From Zeugodacus cucurbitae (lineage: Eukaryota; Arthropoda; Insecta; Diptera; Tephritidae), in NCBI RefSeq assembly GCF_028554725.1, contig NC_071671.1:5430501-5494500 (forward strand): a stretch of DNA of 64,000 nucleotides, written 5' to 3'. The notes beneath the pieces are model-generated. The model had not been told where the DNA came from. It was given only the letters and a program-made list of their open reading frames with translations, and did no database searches. A program made the position numbers and the translations under genes. Shown piece after piece: positions 11,801 through 21,525 of this stretch (its first letter is position 1; each line of letters begins with the position of its first letter).

Positions 11801-14552
11801 AAACGGCGCGCAATGTATATATTTTGCAAACTATATGGGGTCGATATAACTATCTCTTTTCTTCACTAGTATTTTAAAGGGAAATATTGTATGAAACCGA
11901 CGCGCCATATATCGAACTCAAGGCCGTTACAAACGGAAGTGTTTGGAAAGCAAATGTAATAATGGGTTGTATTGGAAACCAAAAATAATACAAAAATATT
12001 AATCTTAACAAAAAGTTAACAACATTCAAACATAATTATGCACGTCATTCATGTTACGCTCAAAAAGAAAATTTGGTTTTTATAAATTTTATAAAGAGTA
12101 TTTTAAACTTATCGTTGAAATCTCCTTATTACACAATTCTCAAACGGAAATGATAAAAGTTTGATAGCAACTGTAGTGATAAAACAGAAATCTGAATAAC
12201 AAAGTTCAGTTCAACAAAAAAATATTTGTCAAAGAATTTTTTTTATAGTTTTTTGTTTCATATATATATATATGTTTCAAATGCAGTTCAGTAAAATTGT
12301 CAACCATGGTATACTTTTGAGCCTTATTGCGCTTATAACTGCAGCCTCTGAAAGTACTACTCCAACAACAAAAAATAGGTATTTACCGCTTGTTATCAAT
12401 ACTTGGGCGTTCACTGAAGCTAATGCAGCTGCTTGGCTTGTACTCAATCAACAGCCAGGTGGTAATGCTTTAGACGCGCTAATCGAAGGTTGCGCCACTT
12501 GTGAACGTCTACAATGTGACGGTACTGTCGGATATGGTGGCTCACCGGATGAGAATGGTGAAACTACGCTGGATGCTATGGTCATGGATGGCAGCAATAT
12601 GAATATTGGTGCAGTTGCCGGTCTACGACAAATAAAGGATGCCATAAATGTTGCGCGACATGTATTGGAACATACGAAACACACGTTGTTAGTAGGTGAT
12701 GCAGCAAGTAACTTTGCTGAGAAGATGGGTTTCCGACGTGAGAAACTTGCCACCAACCGGTCAATCGATATATGGAAAGCATGGCGTCACAATTTTTGCC
12801 AACCAAACTACTGGTTAAACGTATATCCCGATCCGACCAAAAGTTGTGGACCATATAAGCCAATCCCTTTCAATGTAATGGACATTGACGATGCTTCTCG
12901 CTATGAATACCAAATTGGACGTTGGAATCACGACACAATCGGCATGATTGTCATCGATAGAAATGGACAAATATATGCTGGAACATCTACTAATGGCGCA
13001 AGCCACAAAATACCCGGACGTGTTGGCGACTCCCCCATACCTGGTGCAGGTGCTTATGCAGATAATGAAATTGGTGCAGCTGTAGCTACAGGAGATGGTG
13101 ATGTAATGATGCGCTTTTTGCCTGCTTTGGTGGCAGTTGAGGGACTGCGTGCGGGCAAGACACCCACATCAGCAGCGGAAACGGCGATGCAACGTATCAA
13201 GCGTCACTATCCAGACTTCAGTGGCGGTTTGGTTGTAGTTGATCGTTTTGGAAACTACGGTGCTGCTTGTGTGGGAATGACAAAATTCCCGTACTCAGTT
13301 GCAAGTGGTGACGCGACGCAAAAGACAGTGGTAGAGTACAAGTATTGTAAAACAGACACGACATTTTTGTGATGTAAAAATAAATGTAATCAAATTATTG
13401 ATTTAGACAGTTGTTAAATGTTTTTTTTTAATAAGTAAATAAACTAGGAATTATGTATATTCGCTCATGTACTACTACATTACTAGAATGGAACCAATTT
13501 TTTATAATTTATTTAGATACATGTTTTGAAACTGATTATAAATATTTATAAAAAATAATTCATACATTTTAGGTCACACTTGGCTTCCACAACAGGCAGC
13601 GTTAATTGAATTGGTGCCGATTTTATTTAGTGAGGCTGCTGATGAATTTAATGTCGCAGTTTTAAATAAATCCAATTCGAGTTATCTATTATCAAATCTA
13701 AGATTAAATTTAGAGCACTTGATACAGGGTGAGCAACTTTTTTCAAACATGAAACCGCTTACAACGGCTGGAGAGCACTGTTTTGCTATACCAGAAAAGA
13801 CAAACGATGATTTAACTAAAGTATTTTGTATCAATAAAGAATTTGAGCCTCAATTGCAGATCTACGAAAAGTTTGCGATTCCAAGGGATGGTATAAAAGA
13901 GGTAATTGTACATGAAATTTTATTATTAAAATTTTTATGTGAAGTTGCATTATTTTTAGTTTCAACAAGTAGACAAGCACACAATAGCGTTTTTGCAACC
14001 CGAAAGCGTTGAAATATGGACAATACATCCCGTTTTAACGTTCAAACAACGTTTATTTATACCAAAAGCCACGAAACTTGCAAGTGCCATATTCAATAAC
14101 AACACATATTTAGTTATACAATCCGAGAAACAAGCAAACAGCTTGCATAGTAGCACATTGGAAATTTACTGGTAATTTTTTTTTTACAATTTTTTAAAAA
14201 CTAGTAGTAATGTCCTTGTTTAAAATAACTTTTAATCCTCAGTTCCACAAATTCAACAAATTTTGTTCATATGCAAACCTTGGACTGCTCGGACATTATA
14301 CAGATATCGTTCGGAAAAATTGCGCGCACTGAAGACTTGCTATTATTCACCTTAAGACGAAATATTGATGCGCCACTAACTGTATACCAGTACAAAGGTG
14401 TATCGGGCTTCCAACAAATTGTAGGTGCAACTACCTTGCCGGCAATACACGCATATCAGTTGTTACATTTAGAGAATGCGGATAAACCAATAATTGCGCT
14501 AATGACTAGCGAAGGATTGTTATTTGTGGAAATAGTTTTGAGAAAGTTTTAA
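2833..14552 (+). CDS. Large secreted EAR/EPTP-repeat protein, possibly of the Nasrat/Polehole/Closca group (5' end missing)
   Basis: I joined fifteen exons by reading frame: 2833-2987, 3046-3768, 3842-4016, 4331-4497, 4558-4650, 4728-5504, 5675-6162, 6231-6862, 6920-7320, 7378-7544, 8476-9251, 9328-9522, 13573-13901, 13960-14171, 14243-14552. Every junction keeps frame, giving about 1,865 aa plus an unidentified 5' exon. EAR-like blade repeats (YYKWSG...LLARIPC, YYKWS...FQQLQ|GHTWLPQQ, YQYKGVSGFQQI) occur at both ends. The middle is a long run of degenerate units with an (I/L/V)NG(I/V/H/R) turn, such as LNGIHVPLDI, LNGINLWELE, INGIQVNDW and VNGQPVDVF. The architecture and size suggest the large eggshell/Torso-pathway proteins Nasrat, Polehole and Closca, but I could not verify this. 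The intron from 9523 to 13572 contains two complete genes. The third exon's acceptor sits after an A-rich stretch, with the likely branch site about 20 bp further upstream. Confidence 0.8.
7545..8475. other. Intron of the EAR-repeat gene, no gene seen
   Basis: A 931 bp AT-rich intron. The donor is AG|GTAGGC after codons for LLVETS, and the acceptor is TTTTCAG before codons reading NSAMNFNEF. The split Arg codon (AG + A) confirms that these exons are continuous. I found no other feature inside. Confidence 0.7.
9976..11588 (-). CDS. MADF-BESS-like putative nuclear protein, nested in an intron
   Basis: Three exons on the minus strand: 11456-11588, 11246-11387 and 9976-11188, joined in frame to give about 495 aa. 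The N-terminal 90 residues (MPIQLDKILADIAEEK, then FPPAGKKEVDDAWARVG, then HEARSIFKVLQKKYEQEKT and PSWKLFDLMEQI) look like a MADF or Myb/SANT-type DNA-binding helical fold. A long acidic, then Ser/Thr/Asn-rich disordered middle follows (residues ~95-440). The last ~45 residues (LGLYVANVMNRLRPRSAQ, then LELGILRAIIDVQSDEL) resemble a BESS interaction motif. MADF-BESS proteins usually act in transcriptional regulation, which here is inference. The gene lies antisense inside the intron between exons 12 and 13 of the EAR-repeat gene and is divergent from AGA. The precise orthologue is not recognised. Confidence 0.75.
11589..12271. promoter_or_regulatory. Shared upstream region of the MADF-like gene (-) and AGA (+)
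   Basis: A 683 bp divergent intergenic stretch inside the host intron. It must hold the promoters of both nested genes. I see only AT-rich sequence, with a (TA)n run just before the AGA start at 12272. No clear TATA box at a conventional distance could be assigned. Confidence 0.4.
12272..13372 (+). CDS. AGA: N(4)-(beta-N-acetylglucosaminyl)-L-asparaginase (aspartylglucosaminidase), lysosomal
   Basis: Intronless ORF of 366 aa, the normal length for the family. It hydrolyses the GlcNAc-Asn bond during lysosomal glycoprotein breakdown. Residues 1-25 form a signal peptide (GILLSLIALITAAS). The mature alpha chain starts near LPLVINTWAFTEA, with GGNALDALIEGC and CDGTVGYGGSPDE after it. The autocleavage site is HDTIGMIVID, at about residue 220. 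The Thr after HD becomes the N-terminal nucleophile of the beta chain. The substrate-binding GRVGDSPIPGAGAYAD and GDGDVMMRFLP motifs are intact. The ATG at 12272 is followed by a second ATG three codons later, and either gives a signal peptide. The gene sits inside a ~4 kb intron of the EAR-repeat gene, on the same strand, so it is a nested and probably independently promoted gene. Confidence 0.96.
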   Translation: MFQMQFSKIVNHGILLSLIALITAASESTTPTTKNRYLPLVINTWAFTEANAAAWLVLNQQPGGNALDALIEGCATCERLQCDGTVGYGGSPDENGETTLDAMVMDGSNMNIGAVAGLRQIKDAINVARHVLEHTKHTLLVGDAASNFAEKMGFRREKLATNRSIDIWKAWRHNFCQPNYWLNVYPDPTKSCGPYKPIPFNVMDIDDASRYEYQIGRWNHDTIGMIVIDRNGQIYAGTSTNGASHKIPGRVGDSPIPGAGAYADNEIGAAVATGDGDVMMRFLPALVAVEGLRAGKTPTSAAETAMQRIKRHYPDFSGGLVVVDRFGNYGAACVGMTKFPYSVASGDATQKTVVEYKYCKTDTTFL

Positions 14553-15079
14553 AACAATTGTCAATTTAAAATTTTTTTCTGTAAATATAGTAGTAAGATA
14601 AATTAATAAAATGATCGTATAACAGTACTAGTCGATCTACTAAAATCTTAACACATTTTATCAAATCGTTTTCATGACAGTTGGTTCAAGTATCCGGGAT
14701 ATATACTACTTTCAATCTAACCAAGCTTCAGTAACATTAAAATACCGGTAAAAGTTTGTTTCACTGCAAATTAACTGTGTTCGCAATATTATTAAATTTC
14801 CCAAAACCGAATAGAACTGAAATCATATTACCCATATACATATTTCCAACAATCAGCTGTCTCTTTCAAAATCTTAGAACTTGCTGGATCTGAATCTGTA
14901 TTCCTGCGCCTTCAACAAATAAATCAACTTGAATTGCTTCATTTTCATTTTAGTTCACGTTTTTTTGCAAATAAAAAATGAATTTATTAACGTTATGTAT
15001 TTTTTTAATAAACTTCTAAACCCGGACGATGTAATTAATCAATTGCATTCAAACATGCAACATTCCATTAATTTTGTGT
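14553..15079. other. Intergenic spacer between convergent genes
   Basis: 3' flanks of the EAR-repeat gene (+) and RpL31 (-). A possible polyadenylation signal AATAAA lies near 14604. No gene is seen. Confidence 0.5.
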
Positions 15080-15526
15080 TTAATCATCGCTGGATTCAAC
15101 ATTTTCTGTTTGCAAGTTCTTGAAGGTGGAAACTGGCACGTAGGTCACCAATGTGTATAGTTTGTTAGGTGAGTCCTCATCGTCGTTTCTCCTGCGAGCA
15201 AGACGCACACGTACACGTACGGGTGTGGAACTGTAAGAGATTAAATAATAAACAATTAAATTTACATAAACTAGTGTTAGCTTTGTAGATAACACTTACC
15301 GAATACCCTTGGACCAGATATGTTTGTTCAAACGGGTATCAATACGCACATCATTGGTGCCCATCTCCTTCTCGGCGAATTTGCGGATTTCCTTAATGGC
15401 GCGGGGAGCACGCTTCTTGAAACCAATGGTGTGCACACGTTTCGACAAGTGAATGGTGCACTCACGAGTAACTACCTCATTGATGGCAGATTTGTTACGC
15501 TTTTCAACCTTTTTTGTTTTCGCCAT
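15080..15526 (-). CDS. RpL31: 60S ribosomal protein L31 (eL31)
   Basis: Two coding exons, 15300-15526 and 15080-15230, joined through a split Arg codon (CG + T), giving 125 aa. The sequence is nearly invariant for the family: MAKTKKVEKRNKSAINEVVT, then RECTIHLSKRVHTIGFKKRA, NKHIWSKGIR, VRLARRRNDDEDSPNKLYTL and the C-terminal QTENVESSDD. It is a structural protein of the large ribosomal subunit near the exit tunnel. An upstream acceptor (TTTGCAG, ending at 15561) indicates that the 5' UTR is split by another intron, as is common in fly ribosomal protein genes. Confidence 0.98.
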
Positions 15527-15560
15527 TTTTTACTGGAATATCTTGCTTGCTAACACACTC

Positions 15561-16244
15561 CTGCAAATTAGAAAACAGTAGTTACGATATAAATTCTTGC
15601 ACAATTTAAAACTTCAGAGTGTTTTAGAGATATTTTATAGACTATAGCTTGCTAAAGCGCCACCATCACTTGTTTGGACACTTTATTCACCGATCATTCT
15701 GCACTTTTCTAATATTTTCATTTTTGCCGATTAAGGCAACATGAAATGCAAAAATTTGTGTATGTTTCGACATAAAAGTGATTCGGCCACGGAATTTCAC
15801 ACATATTTTCAATTGGAAATTGCAGAATTTCAGGATGTATTACGATTTTTATTAAAATTTTGTACGAAATTTACAAAAACCAACCTATCGGAAATGAAAG
15901 CCTGACGTAAAAGAATCTGACAGCCGTCACATAGAAACGTCAATGGCACTTTTTGGTTTGTTGACATCTCTAAGCGAAACAACTAATGGGCGGTGCGACA
16001 TCTAATGGTGAAATTTAATAAAATTAAATAATTTAATTTCATTTAATAGAATTTTAAAAGAAATTGTGTTTAACGTAATTTAAAAAAAAAATATTTAATT
16101 AAAATTATTTAATGTATGCATGCAGCTTTTGTTTTACAAATATAAAATTTAAATATCGTAGCGCCATCTAGCAGTCAAATGTGAAGCAACAGCTGTATGA
16201 TAGCATGTAAACAACAGAAAAATATAAATGTTTTACCACTAGAG
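15561..16244. promoter_or_regulatory. Divergent promoter region of RpL31 (-) and TMEM234 (+)
   Basis: It contains the inferred first noncoding exon and promoter of RpL31 and the 5' flank of TMEM234. No TATA box stands out, consistent with housekeeping genes. Confidence 0.4.
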
Positions 16245-16756
16245 ATGTTAAACAATATTTGTAAGTATTAATTATATTAATTAATTACAATGTTTTGTAT
16301 GCATTTTCAAACAGCTTCTCTTTTAGGAGTTGGTTTGCTTTGGGGCGCAACTAACCCTTTCATTCGTCTTGGCAGCGCAGGCATAGACACGGTCGATACC
16401 GGTTCACGATGGCGCAATCTTTGGTTGGAGCTTTGTATGATAGGCTCAAGACTTAATTACTGGATACCTTTCACCTTAAACCAATTAGGCAGTGTACTTT
16501 ATGTGTGGACCCTGCAACATACTAATATAACCGTAGCTGTGCCCATTGCAAATTCACTAAGTTTCGCTTTTACTGCTGTGACAGGTTATTGTTTAGGCGA
16601 AAGATTACCCGGAAAATGTATATCTGTGTGAAATACATTTCTACAAATTTTATTAATTTTTTTTTATTTGCAGCGGTACTAATTGGCACTTTAATGGTGT
16701 GCTTCGGCAGTTCGTTGATGTTGTATGACAGATTGCGTAGTGAACAAAAAGCTTAA
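16245..16756 (+). CDS. TMEM234: Transmembrane protein 234 homologue
   Basis: Three exons (16245-16260, 16315-16617, 16674-16756) join in frame to give 133 aa. I chose a 16-nt first exon (MLNNI, then split Ser) because it leads straight into the family hallmark SSLLGVGLLWGATNPFIRLG, while the in-frame ATG at 16290 lies in the intron. Four hydrophobic segments follow: LLGVGLLWGA, WIPFTLNQLGSVLYVW, ITVAVPIANSLSFAFTAVTG and VLIGTLMVCFGSSLML. This matches the small EamA/DMT-like TMEM234 family of membrane proteins. In vertebrates it is implicated in the kidney filtration barrier. The role in insects is unknown. The 3' end is convergent with Urod. Confidence 0.9.
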
Positions 16757-16924
16757 ATGTTGTATTTCCGCCCCGCTTGATATGTATTAATAAAAGTATT
16801 TCATTAGATTGTAGCAATCTAACAACTAAGCATTTTATTTGTTGCTAAACAATAAGCCACTTTATACAAATTAGACAATATTATTACTTTGTTCTGTTGT
16901 ATATATGTATGTATGCACATATTT

Positions 16925-18419
16925 TTAGAGTGCTTTATGCACAGCGTCGACCAATGTTTCCATGCTTACTATAGGCGTTTGTGGGGTAATACCATGACCA
17001 AGATTGGCAATGTAACGCTCCTTTCCGAATTTTTGCACCATTTCAGTGGTTAGCGCACGTATTTCTTCCGGCGTTTTATACATATCTTGCGGATCGAGAT
17101 TTCCTTGTAATGTAATATTAGGTCCCACTTCTTTTCGCGCTTCAATTGGATCAACAGTCCAATCCAAACCTATAACATCATATCCCAAAGCTGCCTGCTC
17201 TTTCAGTGAATGTCCTGCACCTTTTGCAAAAATTGTCTAACGAGTAGGGAAGTATTTATTGGATAAAAATATAAATATACTTAATAGTATTTACCATAGG
17301 CACTACAGGTAACGACTGCTGTTGCAGTCTCTCGGTTAATTTATCACGAATTTCTTTAATATGCGGCACGGCCCATTTAAGGAAATCTTCCTTTGGTAAA
17401 TGCTCCGCGGATGATTCAAATATTTGTAATAACTGCGCGCCCGCTTTCACCTGCATTTCCAAATAGTCAACAATAGCAGCTGTTAACATGCTTAGTAGTT
17501 TCTTCGAATCCTCTGGGTAGTCAACCAACCAAGCTTTAGATTTGGCCATCGTTTTGCTGCCACCACCTTCAATCATGTAGCCCATTAAAGTCCACTAAAT
17601 AGTTGAATTAGGTTGAAGTAATACGTATACACTGCCACATTAATACATAAAATATTTTAATACGTACCGGCGCACCCGTGAATCCAATAAGTGGCACGCA
17701 CCCCTCTAACATGTGACGCATCATAGTAATAGCATCACCAACATATGTCAAACGTCCTACTGCGCCTTCCGGTGTGAGTTTAGCTAAGTCGGCAGGCGTT
17801 TGTAAGGGTTCAGGAAAAACAGGTCCCTATGAAGTAGGAAATTAATAAGGAAAGCATGTATCTGACCGCGTAACTTACCACACCCGCATGCATTTCAACT
17901 GTCATTCCTAAGGCTTGTGGTATCACAAGAATATCCGAAAATATGATTGATGCATCCAAATCAAAACGTCTCAACGGCTGCATTGTGACTTCACATGCCA
18001 ATTCCGGTGTGCGACAAATCGTAAAGAAATCATGTTGCTTACGCACCTCTTGGAATTCTGGTAAATAACGTCCTGCCTGACGCATAACCCAGACAGGTAC
18101 CCGGTCAACAGCTTCACCGCGCGCAGCACGTAGTAGATTATCATTCTTTAAAACTGGGAAATTCTGTAGAATTTTTCACAATTACTCATTGCACAATTTT
18201 AATTACGATTATTTATAAGTTGAACATACGTGTGCTGCAGCAGACAAGCTTACAGCAATTATTAAAAAACAAATTGTTTGATTGCAAGAATAATACATTT
18301 ATATTTAGACGATTTTTAGCATAACAATTAATTTCAATAATTATAATGATGTAAGTTATGCTGTACACCTTTGAAATTTGTCTCATTGACCTTTCACTAC
18401 TTGCCTTTGTGTCTTTCAT
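16925..18419 (-). CDS. Urod: Uroporphyrinogen decarboxylase (heme biosynthesis)
   Basis: Five exons, 18405-18419, 17879-18163, 17668-17826, 17295-17594 and 16925-17236, join in frame to give 356 aa, the normal length. The enzyme removes four acetate carboxyl groups from uroporphyrinogen III to give coproporphyrinogen III in the cytosol. Visible hallmarks are NFPVLKNDNLLRAARGE, the signature MRQAGRYLPEFQ with its catalytic/substrate-binding Arg residues, FSDILVIPQALGM with the conserved Asp, PLIGFTGAPWTLM, and the C-terminal NLGHGITPQTP with the conserved His. The tiny first exon (MKDTK) ends at a GC splice donor, AAG|GCAAGT. A canonical GT donor 36 nt downstream (CAAAG|GTGTAC) would also keep frame and add 12 residues. 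Confidence 0.95.
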
Positions 18420-19547
18420 TTTGCTTTGTGCGTTGATTGATTATCCAGTATTTATGTACGTGTTTTATTGCTTGATCCACTTAAATGGCAATTTCTATTT
18501 CTTTAACTTTAATTGAATGTATATTTAACTTGGTTTGCCGTATGTTGACCGGTAAATAGCAAACACCAAATTGAAAACACTAATTGCACGAACTCGCTTA
18601 TCAGCAATAATTTCAATAAGAAATGTAGGGTTGCTTTCGCATAAGAAATATAAGGGTGTACTTACACACTGAGAAATACCGGAAATTCCAACACAATTTA
18701 GATCGGACGTGCCATTATTTCGTTATATAAAGATGTTTTTAAACAATTAATTGAATAATATTAAAATTTAAAATATTTTTTAAATTTTTTATTGTTTTTG
18801 GAAGTTTTTGTGTACATTCCACTTTGATTATAAATAATTTAATAGGTTGAACAAAAAACGGTAGAAATACTAAAAAATGTAAAAAAAATTTTATTTCCTA
18901 TCACGCCAACATGATTTTGCTATTTATATATTAAAATTTAATTAATTTTATTAGTTAAATAAATTACAAGCAGCATTAAAACATCAGTACGGGAACAGAC
19001 TTTATTGTGTGTAACGAATGCAATGCATAATAGAATGGATAACATAACATAATTGAAGAACACGTAGGAAGACAAAAACAAAAAGCATAATTTCAGATTT
19101 ATCTTGTTTGTTTTTATTTTCGAGAAAGAATACGAAAGCGGTGTGATTAAAATCGGGAAAGAAAAAGTGCTTTCGTGTCACTTAAAAAAACCAACACACT
19201 TGTAAGCAACAACAAACAATTGCATATACCAATACCGGAGAGCGCATACTTATATATTCCCCACCAAAAACAACTCCACAAACGAAACGGTGTGACAGCA
19301 GCGCTAAGTGGAGAAGTCGTTTGTATTGAATTGGAAAAATCTAAAAATAACCATAAAGCGATCAACAGTAGCAAAGGTAAGACCGAAAAATCCAGTGCGT
19401 AATTTACAAAATGTAAATAAATAAGTGTGAATAATTTGTTTTGATGTACTAATTGCTATAATTATTGCATATGCTATACATTTAATAAGCTTCCACTTAT
19501 TTTCAAAGATTTTAGAAGAAAACCTCCAGGTATTTAGAAAAGGAAAA
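18420..19547. promoter_or_regulatory. Divergent upstream region of Urod (-) and DAP1 (+), with probable DAP1 5' UTR exon
   Basis: No protein-coding gene is seen. A donor-like AAAG|GTAAGA at 19376 and an acceptor TTTTAG at 19515 suggest a noncoding first exon of DAP1 ending at 19376 and joined to 19516. Short open frames near 19150-19400 on both strands lack protein-like features. Confidence 0.4.
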
Positions 19548-20277
19548 ATGGCTGACGAGCAACCAAATCTAGTGGCTGGACATCCACCAGCAGGTATGTA
19601 CAGTTATTTCTCAATTATTATAATTAATGTGCGGTTGTGTGCTGTGTTTGCAAGTTAAAATTATGGTATACCGGGTAAACATATGTATGTACGTATATTT
19701 AGAATCCAATTGGAATTGTTAATTATTGTCGTAAAAACATGTGACGAAAGTGTCCTTGAATTGCGTTGTTAGCGGCACTTGTAAGCGATTGGGTGCGCCG
19801 CCTAATTTTACAATGCAATACAAACATACATACATACATGCACAAATATAAAATATTTCACTGAGCTGATAAGCGAAGTTGATAAAACGTATTTGATATT
19901 TAGTTTAATTGCATATAAATTACACATTTCAATGTAACCAACATATGTTGCATTTATTTGTAGTTAAAGCCGGTGGCATGCGTATTGTGCAGCATAAGGG
20001 TCCTGCCGCTGAGCGTCCAGCTAAGGATGCCGAGGATTGCACCGGTTTGACGGTAAACATATTTGATAACATATGAATACGCGCTTCCTTACTAACCTAA
20101 ACTATTTCTCGTTTATTGCAGCAACCAGTTGCTGTTAATAGTGCTGTAGTGAGCGGTGCTGCAGTTAAGGGTAACATTGATTATACGCCACAGGCAGCAC
20201 AGGTTGCACATTCGCCCAAACCACCGGCGTTTGTTGCACAAAAACCACAAATCAACATTCAACAGCCACGCAAATGA
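19548..20277 (+). CDS. DAP1: Death-associated protein 1 homologue
   Basis: Three exons, 19548-19593, 19964-20052 and 20122-20277, joined in frame to give 96 aa, close to the ~100 aa family length. It is recognised by the near-invariant core AGHPPAVKAGGMRIVQ with HKG after it, by the YTPQAAQVAH segment, and by the terminal IQQPRK, all of which are DAP1 signatures. The protein is small, proline-rich and predicted disordered. In mammals DAP1 is an mTOR substrate that restrains autophagy. Function in flies is inferred by homology. The two introns follow the conserved motif blocks. Polyadenylation probably uses the AATAAA near 20820, giving a ~550 nt AT-rich 3' UTR with (CAA)n runs. Confidence 0.93.
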
Positions 20278-21292
20278 GTGTACGCCACACGCACCAACCG
20301 TTCAATTCCACAGCAACGGCAATAACAACAACAACAATAACATAATCAGCAGCAGCAAATAATAAATTCAAACATTACAATAACAGCAAAAACATTCCAT
20401 TTTAACAAGCCAACAGCAGAGAGAAAATGTGTTGAACGAGTTGAACGGCAAAAACATAAGGATTTATGAAGTATAAGAATTCCTAAAATTAATAATAATT
20501 AACTTTGTAAAACAAAGCGTAATATATACTTAAAAAGTTGTAAACATTTGTGAAACTATGTACTCATGCACATGAAATTTTTATAGCATTCGTTAGAGTT
20601 TATATATAAAACTTATATTATTGAAATTTAAAATCATAATTTTCTTTGCTCAAGAATTTATGGAATTTATGCATATATTTATTTTTTTAACGCACTATGC
20701 TTCAAAATATGCACTATTTAAATGTAGCACTATAAGTGTCAGAGTATGCTCTTTTTCTTAATTAATTTCATTCCAAACGGTATAGTTTGCACTTATTTCT
20801 TTGAATACATATCTTTGTACAATAAAAAATGAAAACAAATAAAATGTGATTTTATAAAGAATATTGTCACAAAATTTAGTGTTTCGCTATTATCATGGTT
20901 GGATTGCCAATTTTTTTTCACACAGTGTAATGAAGCAGGTTTTTTTTATTGTTTATAACTTTCAAAGGTTTTTGGAGACGTGATGTCACTTGTAGAGTTA
21001 ATGGTATGCATACAATTTACCCAGTAAGCCATAAGTTTACGTAAAGCATATATACAAACATGAAAACATAAAAATTTATAGCGCGCTTATCTTATTGCTT
21101 CATCACTTAATATTTGCATTTGAAAGTGAAAAACGCTTGATTTTAAAGTAAATAATTCTTTACAATCTCATTTATCTTATTTACATTCGCCATAATTTTG
21201 TAAAATTCATTCATTAGCATTGTATTTATAATTCACAGATGCATTTTCGTACAATTGTCAGCTTAAGTTGAGGCAAGAGACTTTATCAATTT
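20278..21292. other. DAP1 3' UTR and spacer
   Basis: AT-rich sequence with CAA/AAC runs at 20310-20400, then a plausible polyA signal at 20820. The remainder up to the tRNA shows no gene. Confidence 0.5.
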
Positions 21293-21379
21293 GCCTCTCT
21301 GAGCTTCGGTGGTCCGGGGTGCAGACTTCAAATCTGTAGTCGATTAACGTCGAAGTGGTTCGATTCCACCTGAGGGGCG
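21293..21379 (+). tRNA. tRNA-Sec: Selenocysteine tRNA, anticodon TCA
   Basis: An 87-nt tRNA gene. The acceptor arm GCCTCTC pairs with GAGGGGC at the 3' end (one G-T wobble) and the discriminator base is G. The anticodon stem-loop CAGA-CTTCAAA-TCTG places TCA at 21328-21330, which reads UGA. The D-arm region GGTGGTCCGGGGTGCAG and the T-arm GTGGTTCGATTCCAC match the animal tRNA-Sec pattern closely, and there is a long variable arm (around TCGATTAACGTCGA). The length and the long acceptor/T-arm match tRNA-Sec rather than an ordinary suppressor tRNA. It implies the species can decode selenoprotein mRNAs. Confidence 0.96.
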
Positions 21380-21525
21380 GAATTTGCTAAAAAACATTTA
21401 GTATTTTTCAACTGATAAAAAAAGAAATATTCGAAATTAGAAATTGAAAATATTTGTCGACGGTACTTCTCCTGTTTTTTTTTATAAAAACAGTATACTA
21501 GTAAATAAAATACAATTTATATATA

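Noticed and set aside
15320..15553. 77-codon plus-strand open frame
   Set aside because: Antisense to RpL31 exon 1.
16290..16314. ATG at 16290 as the TMEM234 start
   Set aside because: It lies within an intron. The 16245 start plus splice at 16260/16315 gives the family N-terminus leading to LLWGATNP.
21293..21379. Ordinary opal suppressor or tRNA-Ser reading of this locus
   Set aside because: Length of 87 nt, long variable arm, TCA anticodon and D/T arm text match tRNA-Sec specifically.
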